A DNA stretch of 64,000 nucleotides. Source: Clostridia bacterium. Its GTDB lineage: Bacteria > Bacillota > Clostridia > Christensenellales > CAG-138. Positions within the stretch are counted from its first letter, which is position 1; the number at the start of each line of letters is the position of its first letter. The notes under the pieces are model-generated. The model had not been told where the DNA came from. It saw only the letters and a list, made by a program, of their open reading frames with translations, and ran no database searches. The position numbers and the translations under genes were made by a program. This document shows positions 34,539 through 42,453 of this stretch, piece by piece. The stretch covers positions 62,001 to 126,000 of the forward strand of contig JAFPXD010000007.1 in assembly GCA_017394835.1 (NCBI GenBank). Direction: 5' to 3'.

Positions 34539-35699
34539 TCAATAATGCCTGGTCCCTATACAATAATCGACTATTTCATCGTCGGAAAAACCTATTAGCA
34601 ATAAGCTCATCTTCAGAATTAACTTGTCAAGATAAATGGTAAGCAGTTGAATATCACGATTCATTCCGAAATCATAATGATATTTCTTGCCATGAGTTAA
34701 CTCTCTTCTCAGATTCTTAATTCTTTCGGACACAGTATCGTTGGACATTGTGCCATTTGCCAGAATTGAAGGGAATCGCTCAAACATCATTTCAAGCTCG
34801 CCTTTCAGATGCAATTCCTGCTTTTTTGCTATGGAAGGTTCGAGCTTTTCAAAAAGATACTCAAATGAGAACACCTGCTCGATAAATCTATGCGGTGTAC
34901 AGGGAATCATTTCACCGAAGATGTGTCCCAGGGGGATACTCTTTGTTATAGTTTCACCGGGATCCAAGGCAAGATTTTGCAATATAGGCGGCAAGAATTT
35001 ATCTACATCGAATTGATAATACCTAACGGCGGAATCATAGCATCCCCTGTCTGAAACAGCCTCGTAATAAAACGCAAACGCAGGTACAACGCTATCATAT
35101 GCTTCGATTGAAGAAAAAAACACTTTCGAAGTACCTGCAATAAATATCATCATTCGCTGAATTAGTTTTGATAACTCTAGGCATCCTATTAGATCGTCAG
35201 GGCATGGAGTTATTACCAACTCTCCCGAATCACGGGAACTGCTTAGCAATCCTAAATTGCTATCACGACCTATTCGATAAACTGCCTCATAGTCATGGTT
35301 CTTAAGAGCAAATGTGAAATGATAGACTTCCTTCTGCTCTTTAGAAAGGTTTACATCGTTTCTCGCAAAATCCAGGTAGTTATATTGATTTTTCAAGATA
35401 CAATCTAGCTCATCGGATTTATAACGAATCTGATTTACGTTTTTCTTTTCGCCTATGCTTCCTATTGAATAGCAAGATAGATAACATGTTGTTCCTATCG
35501 AATAAGCGACAACGGCTTCAAAATAGTAAGGTATAATGCCATCATTATATCTTTTTCCATAGAGAATATAGTTCTGTTGGTGATTATGGCTTTTGCAAAA
35601 ATCCGTAATATGATCATCATTCCCAAATAGCTCAAGCTTATAATCATCCATCACAAATGGAATATCATTATTATTGAATACTATAAATCCATAAATCAT
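34539..35699 (-). CDS. ApeA-like protein with C-terminal HEPN domain
   Basis: 386 residues. The N-terminal part is beta-rich with many aromatic residues (YYFEAVVAYSIGTTCYLSCYS), as in ApeA N-terminal domains. The C-terminal about 120 residues are helical and contain IKNLRRELTHGKKYHYDFG, where RRELTH fits the HEPN Rx4H RNase motif. ApeA proteins act as abortive-infection ribonucleases. The gene is strongly AT-rich against its neighbours, a sign of separate acquisition. Assignment to ApeA itself is tentative; the HEPN motif is clear. Confidence 0.65.
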   Translation of the reverse strand: MIYGFIVFNNNDIPFVMDDYKLELFGNDDHITDFCKSHNHQQNYILYGKRYNDGIIPYYFEAVVAYSIGTTCYLSCYSIGSIGEKKNVNQIRYKSDELDCILKNQYNYLDFARNDVNLSKEQKEVYHFTFALKNHDYEAVYRIGRDSNLGLLSSSRDSGELVITPCPDDLIGCLELSKLIQRMMIFIAGTSKVFFSSIEAYDSVVPAFAFYYEAVSDRGCYDSAVRYYQFDVDKFLPPILQNLALDPGETITKSIPLGHIFGEMIPCTPHRFIEQVFSFEYLFEKLEPSIAKKQELHLKGELEMMFERFPSILANGTMSNDTVSERIKNLRRELTHGKKYHYDFGMNRDIQLLTIYLDKLILKMSLLLIGFSDDEIVDYCIGTRHY

Positions 35700-35711
35700 T
35701 TCTGCACCGTT

Positions 35712-36977
35712 TCAACCTTCCGTATAATAATCCTCCGCCACGTTTTCCGTGACCTCGTCGTTCAAATCGATAGTCTGCTTACGCTCATGCGAGCCTGCCA
35801 GCTGCTTCAGATATTCGATACGCTTGCGCGTCAACTCTGCGATGGCGTGGATACGGCTTTCGTCCATGTAATCGCGCGCGTTTTTATCGGAGAGCACGCC
35901 GACGATCATACCGGGCACATCTTCCAGCTTCGCAAAATCGATCCAACCAAAGTCTGAAACGAGCTTCAACTGCTCCTCGTGGTGCTTCTTGAAGGGCTTA
36001 CAGATGACCTCACGCGCGTTCATCATGAGCGGCACGCTTTTGTCATAACCCAGAGAAGAGCCGCTGTCGTAAATCGGCGCCATGCCAAGCCATTCGAGCG
36101 TCTCCGCATTTCGCAGCGCGCCGAAGTTGTTGAGATGCCGGTCCTCATTCGCGATGATGTAATCGAGCACGATCAATCTGTCAAGGAATGCCACAGCATC
36201 CTTGATACCCAACGCCTCAGCGCAGTTCACGAAATGACTGTACATGGAGGTGCTGTTCGACTGCTTCCGGGTCTTGATTATCCGCCAAGCGGGAACAAGC
36301 TCTGTGTTTTCATCAACGAAGTCCTCACAGACGCTGTACGGCGCCCCTCCGTCCCAGACGACCGAGTACGGAACGCAGGGGATCCCGAGGCGATTCATAA
36401 TCTCGGTTGCGATCATTTCATTCAGCGGCTGCTGGCGGAAGGGATTCGAGCCGCCCTTTATAAGACAGCGCTTGCCGTCTATGAGCTTCCAACGCTTTAT
36501 CAGAAATCCGTCCGTGGTGCTGTCGGGCGATATGAAATTGATTGGCCCCGTTTTCTTTTCCAAGCCGAAAAGCACGTCGCCTATGTCGCTGGAAAAGCCG
36601 TTTCTGAAAAAGTATAGCGTTTCCCATGTCATATCCGATCCCGCGGGCAGTATCCAGTACTGATCGGACAGGCTCAGCCCATAGCCGCGGACAAGTAATG
36701 TTTTCGTGCTAGATACACCGAGAACTTCAACCGCCTGACGCACACCGGGACGGCTTGCGGGAATGGAGCGATCAGTCCACCAGTCGTTGAGCGCGGCACG
36801 ATCCGCGGAGCCTCTTTTCACAGGAACGCCGACCGGAAGATGCTCGGGTGCGAAAACCTTGCCGATTCTTTGAATAAAACCGGTATCCGTGTCGAGCTCG
36901 ATCTCGGCGACGCATATGTGTTTGTGCATTAGGGCGCAATTCATCTTATCCCCATTGCTTATTGCGCGAATTATCAT
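35712..36977 (-). CDS. HipA-like serine/threonine kinase-fold protein
   Basis: 421 residues. The catalytic segment IANEDRHLNNFG and the metal-binding PIYDSGSSLG follow the HipA/PI-kinase pattern. It has no clear HipB-type DNA-binding partner beside it, unlike a classical hipBA pair. Two starts are possible: ATG 36977 (AGGAG at long spacing) or ATG 36944, preceded by GGGGATAAG. HipA kinases phosphorylate translation factors or other proteins to stop growth; the target here is unknown. Confidence 0.82.
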   Translation of the reverse strand: MIIRAISNGDKMNCALMHKHICVAEIELDTDTGFIQRIGKVFAPEHLPVGVPVKRGSADRAALNDWWTDRSIPASRPGVRQAVEVLGVSSTKTLLVRGYGLSLSDQYWILPAGSDMTWETLYFFRNGFSSDIGDVLFGLEKKTGPINFISPDSTTDGFLIKRWKLIDGKRCLIKGGSNPFRQQPLNEMIATEIMNRLGIPCVPYSVVWDGGAPYSVCEDFVDENTELVPAWRIIKTRKQSNSTSMYSHFVNCAEALGIKDAVAFLDRLIVLDYIIANEDRHLNNFGALRNAETLEWLGMAPIYDSGSSLGYDKSVPLMMNAREVICKPFKKHHEEQLKLVSDFGWIDFAKLEDVPGMIVGVLSDKNARDYMDESRIHAIAELTRKRIEYLKQLAGSHERKQTIDLNDEVTENVAEDYYTEG

Positions 36978-37025
36978 TAGAATATGATCTCCTCTAAGTA
37001 AAAAGCATTATAATCGCAGCTTTGC

Positions 37026-37955
37026 TCAATCTACAGAATTTATAGCATCGCTGCCTATACTTTCCCATTCCCTATTTTCGTGCCTCCAAACCTTATCAAA
37101 CGCCACCCCGTTTTTCATGGCGTCGAGGATGGGAACTATGAAGGTCCTGATCATGCCGATCGTTTCCTCAAAGGTGACCGGGAGCATAGCCCGCTTCTTT
37201 TTGACAAAGCTTGTCCAGCGTGTGCGGCGGATCGGATCCTCGGTGAAATCGGGCTCGAATGCGGCGATGACGTCCGAGCGCACATTGCGGTGAGTGAAAG
37301 TCTCCTTCATCGCGCCGAGCAGCTCGGCACCGTCGATATCGCGGCTGCAGGCGATAACGTACAGGTCATAGAAATCCTTCAGCCTTGAATTGTCATAGGC
37401 GAGGGAAACGATGGCCTCGAACTTTTCCGCTATACAGGAGGAGAGGGAGTATGCGTAGATCCTCGGCGGGACCTCGCTGAGGACCACGGGGAAATCCATG
37501 TGCACCCTTCCGGGGTAGATCACGTCATCGAACCCGATATCGATCGATACGGGGATCCTCGTCCTGTCGAGGAAGGCCATAACCGAAACGTTTATCCCGG
37601 GGTATTCCTTGAATTCCGTTATCCTTTTCACTTCCAGCGTGCCGAGGTCGAATCGGAGAGGATCGTCGGCCTCGATGGAAAAGATCTCCTCGAATACAGC
37701 CCGCATGCCCTCGGGATCGTTGCCGATAAGACGCGCTTCGAGGTCGATATCGGTGGTCGCCCTGGCGTATTCGCCGCCAAACAGGGCGTAAAGGAATATG
37801 GCCCCTTTCAGCGTGAAGTTGTTTGCAAATCTCGATACAGAGAGGCGATAAACGGTCCTCTCAAGCCCGTATGCAGTAAGCAGCTCCATCATGGTTTTCC
37901 CCGAGGAGTCCGCTTTGTTTTTAAGTCTGTCCTTGACGGACGCAATATTGTTCAC
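37026..37955 (-). CDS. abiEii: AbiEii-type nucleotidyltransferase toxin
   Basis: 309 residues. The nucleotidyltransferase core shows NFTLKGAIFLYALF, then ARATTDIDLEAR with the DxD metal-binding pair, and later KDFYDLYVIA. Toxins of this family (such as MenA) add nucleotides to tRNA ends and block growth. The ATG at 37955 overlaps the stop of the antitoxin gene (ATGA), normal for AbiE operons. Length is normal. Confidence 0.9.
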   Translation of the reverse strand: MNNIASVKDRLKNKADSSGKTMMELLTAYGLERTVYRLSVSRFANNFTLKGAIFLYALFGGEYARATTDIDLEARLIGNDPEGMRAVFEEIFSIEADDPLRFDLGTLEVKRITEFKEYPGINVSVMAFLDRTRIPVSIDIGFDDVIYPGRVHMDFPVVLSEVPPRIYAYSLSSCIAEKFEAIVSLAYDNSRLKDFYDLYVIACSRDIDGAELLGAMKETFTHRNVRSDVIAAFEPDFTEDPIRRTRWTSFVKKKRAMLPVTFEETIGMIRTFIVPILDAMKNGVAFDKVWRHENREWESIGSDAINSVD

Positions 37956-38524
37956 AGCAGTACCTCCAAATATGTCGCAAGTATCTTTCTGCAGCCAAGC
38001 AGCGCGGCGTACCGGTGGAGCTTCACAAGATCGCGGTCGGCCCGGGCGAGGTAATTCGTCAGCACCTCTTTGGTTTCCTCGATCCCAACCTTGTTGCGGT
38101 AGTAGATGATATCGACGACCGTTTTTTCGATATCGTAGATCGCGGAAGCCTCCGTGCGGACGATACCCGTCTCATAGCGGACCTGCGGAAAGTACCATAT
38201 CCGTATATGCGGATCCTTGGAAAGCGCGGGCGCTTTCATGTCCCGCCCGATGGCAAGGTCCACGGCGTCGGGGAGGTATGTCGTCAGTCCATATTCACGG
38301 GCCGCTGTAAGCATACAGACGATCGCCTGCGGATATCTGGCCTGAGCTTCCGCGTAAGCGGAATACTCCCCATCGTAAGCGGTATTCTCATACGAAGATT
38401 TGCCGAGCCGCACGAGCGCGCCGCTCTTGACAAGCTTTTTTATACGATAATACGTCAGCCCGAGCGCACGAAGCTCCGCACCGGTATAGCAGCGCTTGTT
38501 GGCTGAAAGCAGTTTGTTGTCGTC
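37952..38524 (-). CDS. abiEi: AbiEi-type antitoxin/transcriptional regulator
   Basis: 190 residues from the ATG at 38524 (AGAGGTGAGAACG before it). The N-terminal winged helix (YTGAELRALGLTYYRIKKLVKSGALVR) is followed by the AbiEi body with LTAAREYGLTTYLP and DIEKTVVDII. AbiEi represses its own operon and neutralises AbiEii by this route or by serine phosphorylation. Directly upstream of abiEii with a 4-base overlap. Confidence 0.9.
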   Translation of the reverse strand, partial: DDNKLLSANKRCYTGAELRALGLTYYRIKKLVKSGALVRLGKSSYENTAYDGEYSAYAEAQARYPQAIVCMLTAAREYGLTTYLPDAVDLAIGRDMKAPALSKDPHIRIWYFPQVRYETGIVRTEASAIYDIEKTVVDIIYYRNKVGIEETKEVLTNYLARADRDLVKLHRYAALLGCRKILATYLEVLL

Positions 38525-38556
38525 CATCGTTCTCACCTCTTTATTATCTGAATACC

Positions 38557-38585
38557 AGTATAGCACGATCCAAACAATATTTCAA
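38557..38585 (-). promoter_or_regulatory. promoter of the abiE operon
   Basis: Minus strand: TTGAAA (38585-38580), 17-base spacer, TATACT (38562-38557), 33 bases upstream of abiEi. Confidence 0.75.
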
Positions 38586-38649
38586 CCAAAATCCGCAAAT
38601 AAGCAAAACAGCGGAATTATATTGAAAAGAAGACAAGGACGACTGCCTC

Positions 38650-38673
38650 GGGCTGCGCCGTATGACGCAGCCC
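38650..38673 (-). terminator. hairpin ending the mobilization operon
   Basis: GGGCTGCG / CGCAGCCC, 8-bp perfect stem with 8-base loop, 12 bases after the stop of the last backbone gene (minus direction). The following bases are only moderately T-rich. Confidence 0.55.
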
Positions 38674-38684
38674 TGTCATACACT

Positions 38685-39017
38685 TTACTCCTCATCCTCC
38701 GTGGGAGGCGGGGCGATGAGCGTGACCCCGCGCAGGCAGATGCGGGGGCTCCTTTTGCCCTTGAGGAAGGTGAGCTCCAGGGTGGAGCCGATGTCGATCT
38801 CGGGCAGACCGAGGTAGTAATCGTTGTCCTGATAGGCGGAGGCCATGATTTTGCGTCCGTCCTCAAAGGTGAAGAAGGCCGTAAGGTTCATTCTTCCCCA
38901 CATCTTGTTGTCGAGAACGGCGCGGAAGGTGCCCTCCTCGTCGATGAAGCTGTAGTCGGAAAAAACGAAGTCCGAGCGGTACATCTGATAGTGCGAATGT
39001 GCTTTGAATTTACTCAT
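38685..39017 (-). CDS. conserved small protein of the element 2 mobilization operon
   Basis: 110 residues, beta-rich (FKAHSHYQMYRSDFVFSDYSF...), with AAAGGAGTTTT before the ATG. It is the last gene after TnpV in the backbone operon of element 2 and has no counterpart in element 3, where broken cargo occupies this place. Family not recognised; it may be a single-strand DNA or accessory protein, but nothing in the sequence proves that. Confidence 0.7.
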   Translation of the reverse strand: MSKFKAHSHYQMYRSDFVFSDYSFIDEEGTFRAVLDNKMWGRMNLTAFFTFEDGRKIMASAYQDNDYYLGLPEIDIGSTLELTFLKGKRSPRICLRGVTLIAPPPTEDEE

Positions 39018-39065
39018 AAAACTCCTTTCATTGGGGCCGCGGGGGAGCGGCCCCGGTCCTTTTTG

Positions 39066-39464
39066 TCACGAGAGGATGAGCTCGCGTACGGCGATCTCCT
39101 CGGCGCGTGCACGGCAGGAATTCATAGCGCGGATCCATTCGAGCTGGTCACGGGCCTTCAAATCCTCGGTCACGCCCTCGGCCTTTGCGAGCTGATCGGT
39201 GATGCGCTCGATCATCGTCAGCGCGTCGTTGTTGACCTCGACGAGGTAGTAGTGCAGAGTGCCGGTCAGAAGCAGCTCTGCGAAAACGCCTTTGCGGTGC
39301 TCCTTCAGAAACCTCTTGCGCATGCGCCCGAAGCGGCCGATATCGCCCTCGGGCTCCTCGGGCACGGTGAGACGGGGGTAGTAGTAGTCGCCGACGAGAT
39401 CGTAGGTGAGGCCGTTGGTCTCGTCATAGACGGTGGCGGGTAACGTGTTGTCAGAGTTCTTCAT
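39066..39464 (-). CDS. TnpV-like protein, element 2
   Basis: 132 residues from the ATG at 39464 (AAAGGAGAAATACC). IGRFGRMRKRFLKEHRKG and AKAEGVTEDLKARDQLEWIRAMNS match the TnpV pattern, a small protein of unknown role carried by many clostridial mobilizable elements. It overlaps the relaxase gene end by 14 bases. Confidence 0.8.
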   Translation of the reverse strand: MKNSDNTLPATVYDETNGLTYDLVGDYYYPRLTVPEEPEGDIGRFGRMRKRFLKEHRKGVFAELLLTGTLHYYLVEVNNDALTMIERITDQLAKAEGVTEDLKARDQLEWIRAMNSCRARAEEIAVRELILS

Positions 39465-40629
39465 GGTATTTCTCCTTTCGGTTTTGTTCATTTGATTTTT
39501 GCTGTTTTTCTCTCGCCTCCGAAACGAGCCCGTCGACGTATTCGTCGCCGAAGACCCTGCGGAGGAGAGCGTAGTCACGGGTCTGTTTGTGCAGTTGGTC
39601 GTTTTTCTCTTCGAGCGAAGCAAGCCGCTTCTCCAGCCGGCTGTTTTCGTTTTCGAGATCCTCGTTCTCGCCGCGCAGCAGGGCGATCTTGTCGAACGCC
39701 TTGACGAGCGAGACGAGCACCGTGCGCACGAGCGCCTTGAACCTATCGACGAGCGGCAGGACGAACCGCTCGCGGTAGGTCTTGGCGGACATGAGCTTCG
39801 GCGGATCGGGGACCTCGTAGTCGGGGCTGTGGGCGAGGGTGAACTCGATGCGGGAGATCTCCTCCTGCGCGGTGTCGGCGCTCTCGAGCCGGAGCTGAAC
39901 TTCGTGAAGCTCGTCCCGCTTTTCGGCAAGCTCGGATTCAAGAGCTGCGAGCTCCTTCGCTCGCTCCTGCTTTTTGAAGTCGAGCACGGAGAGGTGCTCC
40001 TCGTGAGTGCCCTTCTGCTCCCACTCGATGCCGTAACGCTCCATGACCTCGGCTAACGCCTGCTTTTCCGATTCCGCCCACTGCGCCCACTCGGTATTGC
40101 CGCGTGTGCCGCCGGTAAATCCCTGCGCGGCAAGCGCCTGCTTGAGGGAAACGCGGGTATCCAGGCCGCGCTTGCTGCCGGTCGTGAACGGGACGAAATC
40201 GATGTGGATATGCGGCGTCGCCTCATCCATGTGGAGGTGGGCAGAGTACACCCGAAGGTTCGGGTTGCGGGCTTGGAATCCGCGGTAGTATTCGTCCAGC
40301 ACTTCCCTTGCCAGCTCGCCGTTTTCCGTTCCGGAGGCCATATTGTCCATATCACCGATCTGCAGTATGATCTCATGGAACAGCTTTTCCTGATGGCTCC
40401 CTCGGATCTTCTCGTAGTAATCGGGGATGACGCGATCCTTCCGTTTCTGCCTGGCGTTGTAGCGCGCCAGGGCTTCGTCGAAGAGTTCGTGATAAACCTT
40501 TTTGAGAGGTTCATCGATGTAACTGATGTTGAAGCGGGTGCGGGAGCCGTCGACGTTTTCCGCGATAAAACTGCGGTTGTTGTGCCTGGCGGAGCCCTTC
40601 CCGACCATTGCGCTTATGGTTCTTTTCAT
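39451..40629 (-). CDS. MobV (Pre/Mob) relaxase, element 2
   Basis: 392 residues. N-terminal relaxase: SARHNNRSFIAENVDG, and the metal-binding motif YSAHLHMDEATPHIHIDFV near residue 130. The C-terminal half is a long coiled coil (residues about 200-380). The start at 40629 is preferred because it aligns with the single start of the element 3 homologue and has better spacing to GAGG. It nicks oriT, probably in the conserved block just upstream, and leads the DNA strand into a helper secretion channel. Almost identical to the element 3 relaxase in its N-terminal half. Confidence 0.92.
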   Translation of the reverse strand: MKRTISAMVGKGSARHNNRSFIAENVDGSRTRFNISYIDEPLKKVYHELFDEALARYNARQKRKDRVIPDYYEKIRGSHQEKLFHEIILQIGDMDNMASGTENGELAREVLDEYYRGFQARNPNLRVYSAHLHMDEATPHIHIDFVPFTTGSKRGLDTRVSLKQALAAQGFTGGTRGNTEWAQWAESEKQALAEVMERYGIEWEQKGTHEEHLSVLDFKKQERAKELAALESELAEKRDELHEVQLRLESADTAQEEISRIEFTLAHSPDYEVPDPPKLMSAKTYRERFVLPLVDRFKALVRTVLVSLVKAFDKIALLRGENEDLENENSRLEKRLASLEEKNDQLHKQTRDYALLRRVFGDEYVDGLVSEAREKQQKSNEQNRKEKYHEEL

Positions 40630-40649
40630 AAACATTAACCTCGGGTTAT

Positions 40650-40736
40650 TGCCTTTGTTACTTTCTGCGAAAGTAACGCAAAAGCACTTTTGTCAGTCTT
40701 CGCCCGCCAAAAGTGCTGTTGCGCCCTGCGGGGCCG
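40650..40736. other. candidate oriT, element 2
   Basis: An 87-base block identical to 59426-59512, directly upstream of the relaxase gene in both elements. It holds a hairpin GTTACTTT-CTGC-GAAAGTAAC (40657-40677) and a larger inverted repeat AGCACTTTTG / CAAAAGTGCT (40683-40692, 40708-40717). Position and structure fit a MobV-family oriT; the nick site itself is not proved. Confidence 0.7.
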
Positions 40737-40846
40737 TCCCGGTGCATGGAGGGGGCGGAGGAGGATGCACTTTGCTCTCCGCTCCCTCCCATAAACGGGT
40801 CCATGGGATAAACAAACCCTATCGCCTTGGTTCGTTTACCGTCACG

Positions 40847-40992
40847 CGTGACGCTCACGGAAAATTTAGCGTCACGCGATTTTTCCCTTTGATCACCTGA
40901 TCTTTTCAGACCTTAAACCCCGCGCGTGACGCTCCGTGACGCTAAATTTGATACTATGCAAATCAGCGTCACGAGCGTCACGGAGCGTCACG
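40847..40992. repeat. array of seven AGCGTCACG nonamers (iteron-like), element 2
   Basis: Forward copies at 40868, 40965, 40974 and 40984; reverse copies at 40847, 40925 and 40935. The inner pairs flank an AT-rich stretch (40944-40964). The last copy overlaps the repA stop codon. Arrangement and AT-rich core are what a RepA-bound origin would look like; alternatively it is an operator for the mobilization operon. Confidence 0.75.
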
Positions 40993-42130
40993 GCAGACCC
41001 TTTCCTCCCGTGAAATACAGTCTTACCTTTCGCCCTTCGTGAGTTCGGACAGGCGCGTACAGCACGGCGTATTCGGCAACGAGCCTCGACACACTCACGT
41101 TAAGCTTTCTGGAAAGGTGGTGGGGAAGCATCCCGCTCCCTATCCTCATCGCAAGCTCCGTTGCCGTCCCCTCCCACAGCGGCGAGTCCTCATTCACCAG
41201 CGCGGCAACGGCTTCGAGCAGGGGATCGGGCGGATCCTTCCACAGCTCGGTCTCCGACTCGGTGAGGTCGAACGTGCAGCTCTCGTAACGGAACAGGAGC
41301 TTGAACCTCAGATCCTGCTGATCGCGGCCGACCACGTCGAGCGTCGCCTCCGGGCTTGTCCGCTTCTCCTTGCGGAGGAGGAACGCGCCGTCGGCTGCGC
41401 CAAGGAGGCCTGTCGTGCCGGAGATGGTGTCGAACTTGTCCTCCGCGTCCTGCTTGCGGGTGTGGTGCACTATGAGGATTGCGATCGGGTTCGCGTCCGT
41501 CAGTGCCTTGAGGCTCGCGATGATCTGATAGTCGTTCGCGTAGCTGTACTTCTCGCTCTCGTCGCCGCGCACCTTCTGCAGGGTGTCGATGATGACAAGC
41601 CGGGTATCCGCGTGCTCCCGGATGAAGCCCTCGAGCTGCTGCATGAGACCGTTTTCCACCGACCTTGCCTGTGTAGCGAAATGGAAGTCAGGGGTGCCCT
41701 CGACCCCGAACATGCGCGAGATGCGCCTCTGGAGCCTCGGGCAATCGTCCTCCAAAGCGAGGTACAGCACCGAGCCTTGCCTGACCGGCATCCCCCAGAG
41801 CGGCGTTCCCGTCGCTATCGAGCAGCCTATCTGCGTCACGAGGAAGGACTTTCCTATCTTCGGCGAGCCCGCGATGAGGTAGGTGCCGGGGTAGAGGAAG
41901 CCCTCGATTATCGGCAGTCGCGGCACGAACGCCGTATCGAGCAGGTCCTGCATCGTGTGCGTCTCGATGTACCGCGGATCGAGCTTCCTCGGGTCCACGA
42001 AAATTTCTTCCTCGTCGGTATTGCAAAAATCCCCGAGTTCTGCTATAATATCGGCAGTGGTAAGTGGTGACTGCTTCGTATCTGCGGCAACAGATACGGC
42101 TTCGGCAGTCATCTTTTCTTTTGCTTCCAT
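40988..42130 (-). CDS. RepA-like AAA helicase, element 2
   Basis: 380 residues of the RecA-like, RepA/DnaB-related fold. Walker A AGSPKIGKSFL (about residue 85), Walker B-like GSVLYLALEDD, then DTLQKVRGDE and HHTRKQ, as in hexameric RepA of mobilizable plasmids. C-terminal winged-helix-like part (GSGMLPHHLSRKLNVSVSRLV). Overlaps the MobC-like gene by 22 bases. It probably unwinds the element during plasmid-like replication after excision; the nonamer array at its 3' end would be the origin. Confidence 0.85.
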   Translation of the reverse strand: MEAKEKMTAEAVSVAADTKQSPLTTADIIAELGDFCNTDEEEIFVDPRKLDPRYIETHTMQDLLDTAFVPRLPIIEGFLYPGTYLIAGSPKIGKSFLVTQIGCSIATGTPLWGMPVRQGSVLYLALEDDCPRLQRRISRMFGVEGTPDFHFATQARSVENGLMQQLEGFIREHADTRLVIIDTLQKVRGDESEKYSYANDYQIIASLKALTDANPIAILIVHHTRKQDAEDKFDTISGTTGLLGAADGAFLLRKEKRTSPEATLDVVGRDQQDLRFKLLFRYESCTFDLTESETELWKDPPDPLLEAVAALVNEDSPLWEGTATELAMRIGSGMLPHHLSRKLNVSVSRLVAEYAVLYAPVRTHEGRKVRLYFTGGKGLP

Positions 42131-42453
42131 GTCGATTCCTCCTGTAAGCCCTTCAGCGTTACGGTCATGAGCCGGATCGTTTCGAGAAGATCGGGGCTCA
42201 CGTTTTCGCCCGTCCCGATGCGCTGCAGCTCCCCGAGCACCTCCTCATGAAGATGCTTCATCGCGATGTAAACGCGGGGGCTGCCCTTGACCGTGATCTC
42301 GCGGTTCATGCAGCGGCGGTAGCAGTACTCCTGCTTGGGAAGCCCGGAGATCGCAACGGCGCGGTTCAGCTCCACGGCCTCCTCGGGCGAAACGCGGAAC
42401 ACCACCGACTTCGAGCGGAAACGGTTATGCTTGTCAAGATTCTTCTGCGACAT
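42109..42453 (-). CDS. MobC-like ribbon-helix-helix mobilization protein, element 2
   Basis: 114 residues from ATG 42453. SVVFRVSPEEAVELNRAVA followed by SGLPKQEYCYRRCMNREITV is the pattern of relaxosome accessory proteins with an N-terminal ribbon-helix-helix. It would bind near oriT and help the relaxase. It overlaps the integrase gene (20 bases) upstream and repA (22 bases) downstream, so int-mobC-repA are translationally coupled. Confidence 0.75.
   Translation of the reverse strand: MSQKNLDKHNRFRSKSVVFRVSPEEAVELNRAVAISGLPKQEYCYRRCMNREITVKGSPRVYIAMKHLHEEVLGELQRIGTGENVSPDLLETIRLMTVTLKGLQEESTWKQKKR

Noticed and set aside
39066..39941. Longer 291-codon version of the TnpV frame
   Set aside because: The added N-terminus is relaxase DNA read in another frame; a strong ribosome site supports the start at 39464.
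40847..40992. Possible CRISPR array because of short regular repeats
   Set aside because: Nine-base units in both orientations with variable spacing, no spacers and no cas genes; they fit iterons or operators.
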